NCBI GenBank assembly: GCA_937901265.1
Contig: CALCHA010000601.1
Span: 1 to 6,189 of the forward strand
DNA: 6,189 nucleotides
Reading direction: 5' to 3'
DNA from: an uncultured Phycisphaerales bacterium
Lineage (GTDB): Bacteria; Planctomycetota; Phycisphaerae; WQYP01
Below, in pieces: positions 1 to 4,961 of the stretch. Position 1 is the stretch's first letter; each line of letters opens with the position of its first letter. The position numbers were made by a program, and so were the translations under genes. The notes under the pieces are model-generated. The model was not told the DNA's origin, did not search any database, and saw nothing but the letters and a program-made list of their open reading frames with translations.

Positions 1-1
1 G

Positions 2-103
2 CTCTCCCGTGATGGCGGGCGGCGACCGGCCTATGCGGACATGGCACGCTACTGTGTGCGGAGCCTGCGCGAGCTTTTGCCCCTTGTGGATGGAGATGGC
101 TGA
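2..103 (+). CDS. C-terminal end of an unidentified protein (5' truncated by window edge)
   Basis: The second forward frame is open from the window edge and ends at TGA 101-103, giving 33 residues. They finish in a helix-like stretch YADMARYCVRSLRELLPLV followed by DGDG. About two-thirds of the third codon positions are G or C, as expected for a real gene here. The stop shares one base with the ATG of the next gene (TGATG), a classic arrangement for translational coupling, so the two probably form one operon. No domain can be recognised from so short a tail, and I assign no function. Another forward frame is also open from base 9 to 221, but it overlaps the well-supported LolA-like gene and has no such junction. 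Confidence 0.55.
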   Translation, partial: LSRDGGRRPAYADMARYCVRSLRELLPLVDGDG

Positions 104-870
104 TGGTGAGACGTTCGGTGCGCGTGGCGGTGGTGGGGGGGATGCTCATGGGTATGGCGGTGTTTCTGGCGGCGGCGCCGGCGGGCGGTCCGGCTGCGGC
201 GTCCGGGGAGCCTTCGCCTGAAGCCATGGCCGTGCTCACCATGCTTGAAGCCCGCAAGGCGACCTTGAAGGACTTCACCGCCAAGGTGGAACTGCGGACG
301 GATCACCTCGCGGGCGATACCGAATCGAAGCTGGGAGATGCGGAGTTCGTCAACGATGCGCCCGGTGATCCGCGGTTTGCGGCCCATTTCACCAAAGCGA
401 CGGCGGGGGGCAAGGCGCTGCCGAGCCCGGACGAGCAGGTCATCTTCGATGGGGCGAAACTGGCGCTGGTTGACAACAAGGCCAAGACCTTCCGGCTGAC
501 GACCATGACGACGCCGGGGGGAGTGCCGGGAGGGGTGACCAGCGTCGGGGGGCCCATGCCGCTGCCGATCGGCTTGAAGCCGGCGGACGTGGTGCGGGAC
601 TTCGTGGTGACGATGGGCGAGGCCCCGGACGCGGAGCATGTGGTGCTGAAGCTGGTGCCGCGGGCGGCGGTGAAGTCGAAGTTTGACTACAAATCGATGA
701 CGCTGACGGTGGACAAGAAGCTGGAACTGCCGGTGAAGGTGGAGCTGAACCAGAAGAGCAGCGATGTCACGACGATTTCATTGACGGACGTGCAGGTGAA
801 CAGCGGGGCGGCGAAGATTCCGCCGGTGACGCCGCCGACGGGGAGCGGCTGGACCATCCAGAAGGAATAG
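103..870 (+). CDS. Secreted LolA-like (outer-membrane lipoprotein carrier fold) protein
   Basis: This is a 255-residue exported protein. Residues 1-34 form a signal peptide: basic start MVRRSVR, hydrophobic core about 8-24, then an Ala/Gly-rich cleavage region near AAA-SG. The mature part begins with a helix (about 38-62, MLEARKATLKDFTAKVEL) followed by strand-rich sequence including QVIFDGAKLALVDNKAKTF (112-130). The late segment LTVDKKLELPVKVELN (201-216), then DVTTISLTDVQVN, and the end SGWTIQKE resemble the LolA/LolB-type half-barrel, where one strand reads roughly 'vDkktglPvrve'. The family binds lipid or lipoprotein acyl chains in the periplasm; whether this member carries lipoproteins is inference, because many LolA-like proteins have other or unknown roles. 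The start is backed by GGAG at 92-95, seven bases upstream. It overlaps the upstream gene by one base. No lipobox cysteine is seen, so the product is probably soluble and periplasmic. Confidence 0.7.
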   Translation: MVRRSVRVAVVGGMLMGMAVFLAAAPAGGPAAASGEPSPEAMAVLTMLEARKATLKDFTAKVELRTDHLAGDTESKLGDAEFVNDAPGDPRFAAHFTKATAGGKALPSPDEQVIFDGAKLALVDNKAKTFRLTTMTTPGGVPGGVTSVGGPMPLPIGLKPADVVRDFVVTMGEAPDAEHVVLKLVPRAAVKSKFDYKSMTLTVDKKLELPVKVELNQKSSDVTTISLTDVQVNSGAAKIPPVTPPTGSGWTIQKE

Positions 871-900
871 CGCCGGCCAGGGGGGGCAAATGCGAGGCGT

Positions 901-915
901 GCAATTACCAATTGC
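901..915. repeat. Perfect 15-base palindrome, possible operator of the opp genes
   Basis: GCAATT-ACC-AATTGC is a perfect inverted repeat with 6-base arms and a 3-base centre. It is an AT-rich island in an otherwise very GC-rich context and sits 26 bases before the oppA-like ATG, overlapping the proposed -35 element. A dimeric repressor site is a reasonable guess. A chance palindrome cannot be excluded from one copy, and no regulator gene is visible in the window. Confidence 0.35.
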
Positions 916-933
916 CTCATCCTGTTGTAGGCT
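905..933 (+). promoter_or_regulatory. Putative promoter of the oppA-like gene, possibly giving a leaderless transcript
   Basis: TTACCA (905-910, 4 of 6 matches to TTGACA) is followed after 17 bases by TAGGCT (928-933, 3 of 6 matches to TATAAT with the key TA...T positions kept). Transcription would be expected to begin about 940-941, at the ATG itself. No good Shine-Dalgarno sequence precedes that ATG, which fits a leaderless mRNA. The hexamers are weak, so this is a prediction. Confidence 0.35.
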
Positions 934-940
934 ACCGGGC

Positions 941-2599
941 ATGTCGCGCGTGCTCCTCATCCCGTCGCTGCTGCTGCTGGCCCTGGCAGTGCTTTGTTTT
1001 GCGCTGAGCGGCGGAGGGGTGCGGGCGGGCGCGCCGCGGACGATCACCATCGCCAACGCCGACGAGATCAAGACGCTGGACGTCGGCCGGATGAGCTGGA
1101 TGGCGGACATCCGCACCGCGATGGCGTTGTGGGAGGGGCTGCTGGCGTATGACCCGGTGACCGTGAAGCCGGTGCCGGGCACGGCCGCGTCGTGGGACAT
1201 TTCGCCGGACCTGCGGACCTACACGTTTCACCTGCGGCCAGAGGCGAAGTGGTCGAATGGCGACCCGGTGACCGCGGCGGATTTTGAGTTCGCGTGGAAG
1301 CGGGTGCTGACCCCGGCGACGGGCGCCGATTACATCGAGCTGCTCTACACGATCGACGGCGCCAAAGAATATGCCGAGGCGTTGGGCCGGGGAGAAAAGC
1401 CGGACTTTTCCACGGTGGCGGTCCGCGCGGTGGATGCCCACACGCTGGTGGTGCGGCTCAAGTTTCCCTGCTCTTACTTTCTGGATCTGTGCGCGTTTCC
1501 GCCCTTGTTTCCGCTCAACGAGGCGGCGATGCGGCCATTCCTGCTGACGGATTCCAAAGGGGTGCAGAGCTACAACGGCATCTGGACGCGGCCGCCGCAC
1601 CTGGTAACCAATGGCCCCTACTATCTGGCGGACTGGAAGTTCAAGGAATACCTGCTGCTCGAGCCCAACGCGCATTATTGGGACCGGGGCAACGTGAAGA
1701 CGGACCGGTTGATCATCAAGGCGATCAGCGATCCGCGGGCGGCGCTGCTGGCGTTTGATTCGGGGACCGTCGATTGCCTGACCTTCGTGCCGCAGCAGTT
1801 CATCGAGGATCTGCTTGCGCAGAAGGATCCGGAGAAGCGGCGGCTGATCCACTACCAGCCGGTGTTCGGCAGCTATTACTTCGAGTTCAACTGCACCCGC
1901 GGGCCGCTGCAAGACAAGCGGGTGCGCAAGGCGTTGTGCCTGGCGGTCGATCGGCAGAAGATCGTAGACGACGTGACGCGGATGCATCAAAAGCCGCTGG
2001 GGGTGATCGTTCCGCCGGGGGCGATCCCGGGTTACGTCAGCCCCCAGGGACTGGGGATGGATATACCCGAGGCGCGGCGGCTGCTGGCGGAGGCGGGCTA
2101 TCCGGGCGGCCGGGGGCTTCCACCGCTGGAGGTGCTGTTCAACAATGAGGCGATTCACAGCCAGATCGCGATGGCGCTGGGGCAGATGTGGAAGAACAAC
2201 CTGAACGTGGATGTGACCTATCGGGGCATCGAGCGGGGGTCCTTCGGGCCGGAGCGGCGCGAGGCGCACAATTTCGACATCGCCCGCGGCGGGTGGTATG
2301 GCGACTACCCCGACCCGACGACGTGGCTCGATCTGGCGAAGTCGACCAACGGCAACAACGACGGGCGCTTTAGCAGCCCCGCGTATGACGGGCTGCTCGA
2401 AGCGGCCGCGAAAGAAGCCAATCCCAGCAAACGGCTGGCGATTCTGTCAGAGGCGGAGAAGCTGCTGGTGACCGACGAATGCCCCTTTTTGCCGCTGTAT
2501 CAGTATGGGGATGGTTACATGTATGACGATCGGAAGATCAGCGGGTTTGATGTGAATGTGCGGCTGTTGACACAGTTGAAGTGGATCGCGCGGAAGTAG
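941..2599 (+). CDS. oppA: Oligopeptide ABC transporter substrate-binding protein (SBP_bac_5 / OppA-DppA type)
   Basis: This is a 552-residue periplasmic binding protein that captures peptides and hands them to an inner-membrane ABC permease. The signal peptide is residues 1-29: MSR, hydrophobic VLLIPSLLLLALAVLCFAL, then GGGVRA with a likely type I cut. The Cys at 19 lacks a proper lipobox (AVLC). Family hallmarks are KWSNGDPVTAADFEFAWKR (103-121, the SBP_bac_5 signature), NGPYYLADWKFKEYLLLEPN (224-243), DKRVRKALCLAVDRQKI (325-341) and GWYGDYPDPTTWLDL (451-465). Asp455 in GDY lines up with the OppA ADY aspartate that contacts the peptide amino end, which favours peptides as ligand. The length is normal. 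An in-frame ATG at 890 would add 17 residues, but it lies upstream of the palindrome and would spoil the signal peptide, so I chose 941. The permease gene follows 7 bases later. The exact substrate cannot be read from sequence. Confidence 0.92.
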   Translation: MSRVLLIPSLLLLALAVLCFALSGGGVRAGAPRTITIANADEIKTLDVGRMSWMADIRTAMALWEGLLAYDPVTVKPVPGTAASWDISPDLRTYTFHLRPEAKWSNGDPVTAADFEFAWKRVLTPATGADYIELLYTIDGAKEYAEALGRGEKPDFSTVAVRAVDAHTLVVRLKFPCSYFLDLCAFPPLFPLNEAAMRPFLLTDSKGVQSYNGIWTRPPHLVTNGPYYLADWKFKEYLLLEPNAHYWDRGNVKTDRLIIKAISDPRAALLAFDSGTVDCLTFVPQQFIEDLLAQKDPEKRRLIHYQPVFGSYYFEFNCTRGPLQDKRVRKALCLAVDRQKIVDDVTRMHQKPLGVIVPPGAIPGYVSPQGLGMDIPEARRLLAEAGYPGGRGLPPLEVLFNNEAIHSQIAMALGQMWKNNLNVDVTYRGIERGSFGPERREAHNFDIARGGWYGDYPDPTTWLDLAKSTNGNNDGRFSSPAYDGLLEAAAKEANPSKRLAILSEAEKLLVTDECPFLPLYQYGDGYMYDDRKISGFDVNVRLLTQLKWIARK

Positions 2600-2606
2600 G
2601 GCTGGC

Positions 2607-3578
2607 ATGGTTCGTTTTCTTTTTGCGCGTCTGCTGCAATCGGTGGCGGTCCTGTGGGTGGTCTACACGGTCACCTTCGGTCTGTTGATGATGGCGCCGG
2701 GGGATCCCTTTGTCGGCGAGAAGGCACCACCGCTGGCGGTGCGGCAGGCGCTGGCGAAGAGCTACGGGCTCGATTACCTCACCCTTCCGGCAGCGGAGCG
2801 AAAAAATCTGTCGGCAGGGCAGCGGGCGGCCTATGTGGGGAGGGCCTACTGGGCCTATTTGTCGAAGGCGGTGAGGTTCGATTTTGGTCCCACGATTGAT
2901 TATCCCAACTGGTCGGTGTCGGAGGTGATTGCGCACTCCCTGCCGATCTCGATCACGCTGGGGGCGACAGCGCTGCTGATCGCGCTCTGGGGCGGGGTGG
3001 TGGCGGGGACACTGGGGGCATTGTCGAAAAACCGCTGGCCCGATTTTCTGCTGACATTCGGGACGCTGCTGGGAGTAAGCCTGCCGAGCTTTGTGGTGGG
3101 GGCATTGCTGCTGATGCTGCTGGTGGTGGCGATTCCGCTGTTGCCGTCGGGGGGCTGGGGCTCGCCGCGGCAACTGGTGCTGCCGGCGGTGACGCTGTCG
3201 CTGTTTTACATGGCCTACATCGCGAGCCTGGCGCGGGCGAGCACGCTGGAGGTGCTGGGCGCGGACTTCGTCCGCACGGCGCGGGCCAAGGGGCTGCCGG
3301 CCTCGCGGGTGATCGCGCGGCATGTGGGGGCCAATGCCGGGCTGCCGCTGCTTTCGTATCTCGGCCCCGCCGCCGCGACGATTCTCACCGGGTCGTTCGT
3401 GGTGGAAAAACTCTTCGCGATCCCCGGGCTGGGCACCCACTTTGTGAATGGCTGCCTGAACAACGATATCCCACTGGTGCTGGGGGCGACGCTGGTTTAC
3501 ACGGCGATCGTGGTGCTGTTCAATCTGCTGGTGGACATTGCCTACGCCGCGGTGGATCCGCGGATCAGCCTTGGCTGA
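2607..3578 (+). CDS. oppB: Oligopeptide ABC transporter permease, OppB/DppB type
   Basis: This is a 323-residue inner-membrane subunit that would form half of the peptide translocation pore. The start MVRFLFARLLQSVAVLWVVY with TM1 (about 9-29) and APGDPF (30-35) is typical of OppB. Further hydrophobic spans lie near 113-137, 147-178, 188-208, 248-266 and 288-315. The cytoplasmic EAA loop, which docks on the ATPase, is at 218-248: FVRTARAKGLPASRVIARHV with the invariant Gly229 and the later LP (246-247). GSFVVEKLFAIPGLG (262-276) and the end VDPRI (316-320) are family signatures. The outer loop between TM1 and TM2 has a modest extra stretch around 58-76 (PAAERKNLSAGQRAA). AGGG at 2598-2601 overlaps the oppA stop and serves as ribosome-binding site, so the two genes are co-transcribed and probably coupled. 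No oppC, oppD or oppF follows in this window. Confidence 0.92.
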   Translation: MVRFLFARLLQSVAVLWVVYTVTFGLLMMAPGDPFVGEKAPPLAVRQALAKSYGLDYLTLPAAERKNLSAGQRAAYVGRAYWAYLSKAVRFDFGPTIDYPNWSVSEVIAHSLPISITLGATALLIALWGGVVAGTLGALSKNRWPDFLLTFGTLLGVSLPSFVVGALLLMLLVVAIPLLPSGGWGSPRQLVLPAVTLSLFYMAYIASLARASTLEVLGADFVRTARAKGLPASRVIARHVGANAGLPLLSYLGPAAATILTGSFVVEKLFAIPGLGTHFVNGCLNNDIPLVLGATLVYTAIVVLFNLLVDIAYAAVDPRISLG

Positions 3579-3617
3579 GGGGGTGGGCGGCGGTGGGGGG
3601 CGACAGGTGCGGAGGGG
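3579..3617 (+). other. G-rich tract after oppB, possible G-quadruplex
   Basis: Immediately after the oppB stop the + strand carries G runs of 5 (3579-3583), 3 (3585-3587), 6 (3595-3600) and 4 (3614-3617), with spacers of 1, 7 and 13 bases. Three runs fit standard quadruplex spacing and the fourth needs a long loop. Such a structure could slow polymerase or protect the oppB mRNA end. It may also be plain GC-rich spacer. Confidence 0.25.
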
Positions 3618-3620
3618 TGA

Positions 3621-3649
3621 TTCCCTAATGCCCATCGGGGCTTTAGGAT
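3621..3649 (+). promoter_or_regulatory. Putative promoter of the RnfD-like gene, possibly leaderless
   Basis: TTCCCT (3621-3626, 3 of 6 matches to the -35 consensus) is followed after 17 bases by TAGGAT (3644-3649, 4 of 6 matches to TATAAT). The ATG begins 7 bases after the last base of the -10, where transcription would be expected to start. The same bases also contain AGGA (3645-3648), 7 bases before the ATG, so a weak Shine-Dalgarno on a read-through transcript is the competing explanation. Confidence 0.3.
3624..3647. repeat. Inverted repeat (hairpin) in the oppB / RnfD-like gap
   Basis: The left arm CCTAA-T-GCCC (3624-3633) and right arm GGGC-T-TTAGG (3638-3647) pair at 9 of 10 positions, with a single T:T mismatch and a 4-base ATCG loop. 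In a transcript reading through from oppB it would form a stable hairpin that buries most of the AGGA before the next ATG. It could be a weak terminator, but only three T follow the inner stem. It could also be a DNA operator, because it spans the proposed promoter. Confidence 0.45.
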
Positions 3650-3655
3650 GCGGGG

Positions 3656-4864
3656 ATGCCCTCCGCTCCATTTCTCGTCTGGCCAGTCGCGCGTCGGGAA
3701 TTCTACCGCGCGCTGTCCTTTGCGCTGGTGCCGACGCTGGCCTGGGGAAGCGTCATTTTCGGATGGCGGGCGCTGCTGCTGCTGCTGGCGGCGCTGGTGG
3801 CGGCGTCGGTGTCGCACACGGTGCTGAAGCGGTTTACCCCCGGGGGCAGGATTCTGCTGTTTCCGCACGCGGTCACGGCGGCGATGCTGCTGGCGGCCCT
3901 GGCGCAGCCGACGTGGCCTGCCTGGACGGTGGCCCTGCTGGCGCTGCTGCTGCCGCCGACGTTTTTGTTGATCGGCGGGCCGGGGAAGGAGCGGACGCAT
4001 GTGGCGGTGCTTTTTGCGCTGGGGCTGCAGTTCGTGGTGCTGCCGCTGGTGCCCAATGAGGGGCTGTGGAACGAGTCGCGCTACACGGTGTTGCCGCAGC
4101 CGGCGATTCTGGCGCGCGACCGGCTGGTGATGGGGGACATACGCAACCAGGCGTCGGCCCCACTTTATCGCTGGCCGACGTCGCTGGAGCTGCAGGGCAA
4201 CGACGCCCTGCGGATGGAACCCCCCGCGCGGGCGGCGATCATGACGCTGGATGAACTGGCGGAGGAGCTGGCGCCGGCGGGAAGTCCTGCGGCGGCGACG
4301 CTGCCGCAGGGGACCATGCGGGACACGCTGGATGGGGCGCTGGTGTCGCGGCTGCCGCCGGTGGAGCTGGTGCTGCTGGGGGCCTTTTCGGGGCGTACGG
4401 GGCTGGTGTCGCTGGCGGGAATATTGGCGGGGGGGCTGTACCTGGCGTACCGCTACATTCTGCGGCCGCGGTCGGTGGCGTTGTACCTGGTCGCCTTTGC
4501 GGTGACGCTGACGCTGGTGGCGTTGCCGCCCGGGGTGCTGCTGCAATCGGGGGTGCATCGGGTGGCGTTGTTCGTGCGGGCGTTTCCGACAGAGCTGGCA
4601 TCGCTGCTGGCGACGATATTTTTGACGTCGGATGCCCCGTTTGCGGCGGTGTTTCTGCTGGCGTTGCCGGGGACGGAGCCGCTGACGCCGCGTGGGCGGC
4701 GCAGCTTTCTGGTGTGTGCGGCGTGCTCGGGAGCGCTGCTGGCCCGATTTTCTCCGGTGCCGCTGCCGCCCTGCACGACGGCGCTGGCCCTGCTGATGCC
4801 GCTGGCCCGAGCTTTCGACCGCTTGTTTGCGGAACGCTCGTGGCTGAACCGCCTGCGGACGTGA
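3656..4864 (+). CDS. Divergent NqrB/RnfD-family integral membrane protein (stand-alone)
   Basis: This is a 402-residue polytopic membrane protein. Several segments match the order and wording of RnfD: FGWRALLLLLAAL (35-47, usual YGWRAL), HAVTAAMLLAALAQPTWPAW (71-90, usual 'tGLLLALtLPPtlPxW'), GAFSGRTGLVSLAGILAGG (242-260, usual 'G...G..G..SalaiLlGg'), TEPLTPRGRRSF (340-351, usual 'tsPlTpkGr') and ALALLMPLARAFDRL (376-390, usual 'lLlmNalvPliD'). RnfD/NqrB are membrane subunits of ion-pumping NADH or ferredoxin oxidoreductases that carry covalent FMN on a Thr in an SGAT motif. Here only a doubtful AAAT (212-215) lies in the right place, the FNPA region reads GGPGKERTHVAV (107-118), and a polar loop of about 100 residues (133-235) precedes it. 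The function is therefore uncertain: a transmembrane flavin electron conduit or a degenerate relative. No rnfABCEG, nqr, FMN-binding-domain or apbE gene is in the window. It lies 77 bases after oppB and probably has its own promoter. Confidence 0.72.
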   Translation: MPSAPFLVWPVARREFYRALSFALVPTLAWGSVIFGWRALLLLLAALVAASVSHTVLKRFTPGGRILLFPHAVTAAMLLAALAQPTWPAWTVALLALLLPPTFLLIGGPGKERTHVAVLFALGLQFVVLPLVPNEGLWNESRYTVLPQPAILARDRLVMGDIRNQASAPLYRWPTSLELQGNDALRMEPPARAAIMTLDELAEELAPAGSPAAATLPQGTMRDTLDGALVSRLPPVELVLLGAFSGRTGLVSLAGILAGGLYLAYRYILRPRSVALYLVAFAVTLTLVALPPGVLLQSGVHRVALFVRAFPTELASLLATIFLTSDAPFAAVFLLALPGTEPLTPRGRRSFLVCAACSGALLARFSPVPLPPCTTALALLMPLARAFDRLFAERSWLNRLRT

Positions 4865-4882
4865 GCTGTTGGGAAGATGCCC

Positions 4883-4912
4883 TTGGCACCTTGCTTGCGT
4901 TGGGCCTAAGAT
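4883..4912 (+). promoter_or_regulatory. Putative sigma70-type promoter of rsfS
   Basis: TTGGCA (4883-4888, 5 of 6 matches to TTGACA) and TAAGAT (4907-4912, 4 of 6 matches to TATAAT) are separated by 18 bases. Transcription would start near 4919, giving a leader of about 43 bases that contains the AGGAGG site. This is the best promoter-like sequence in the window and lies wholly in the gap after the RnfD-like gene. Confidence 0.45.
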
Positions 4913-4949
4913 ACGTCGATTTCATTGACTGCCCCGCCGCAGAACGCGC

Positions 4950-4955
4950 AGGAGG
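4950..4955 (+). promoter_or_regulatory. Perfect Shine-Dalgarno sequence that decides an AUU start for rsfS
   Basis: AGGAGG at 4950-4955 is the full anti-16S complement and the strongest ribosome-binding site in the window. Six bases later is ATT at 4962, in frame with RsfS. No ATG, GTG, TTG or CTG lies in frame between this site and ATG 5028, and that ATG has no ribosome-binding site. An optimal site compensating for a poor start codon is the pattern seen in other AUU-start genes such as infC. Confidence 0.65.
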
Positions 4956-4961
4956 ATTCCC

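Noticed and set aside
9..221. 70-codon forward frame at the left edge
   Set aside because: It overlaps the LolA-like gene, including its signal peptide, and gives a Gly-rich product. The frame ending at 103 is the better continuation of an upstream gene.
853..886. GC-rich sequence after the LolA-like gene considered as a terminator
   Set aside because: CGCCGGCC and the G run give no extended stem, and no T tract follows.
890..940. Upstream ATG extension of the oppA-like gene by 17 residues
   Set aside because: The stretch contains the palindrome and promoter-like elements, its G-run is too close (3 bases) to be a good ribosome-binding site, and the signal peptide is canonical only from ATG 941.
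932..2269. 445-codon open frame on the minus strand opposite oppA
   Set aside because: The composition is Arg/Gln/His/Pro-rich without motifs, and the + strand is an unmistakable OppA.
2538..3671. 377-codon open frame on the minus strand opposite oppB
   Set aside because: It is a low-complexity Arg/Gln/His product, and it spans the oppB gene and both its gene borders.
3772..3790. Run of CTG triplets, also at 968-980
   Set aside because: These are leucine codons in membrane or signal segments, not an independent repeat element.
3538..4059. 173-codon forward frame crossing the oppB end and the RnfD-like start
   Set aside because: It is Gly/Ala-rich with no domain, and it runs through the intergenic hairpin and two well-supported genes in another frame.
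3542..4558. 338-codon open frame on the minus strand opposite the RnfD-like gene
   Set aside because: It is Gln/Arg/His repeats generated by the complement of CTG/GCG leucine and alanine codons, not a protein family.
4871..4882. GGG-aagatg-CCC mini hairpin after the RnfD-like gene
   Set aside because: The stem has only three pairs and no T tract follows, so it is not a credible terminator.
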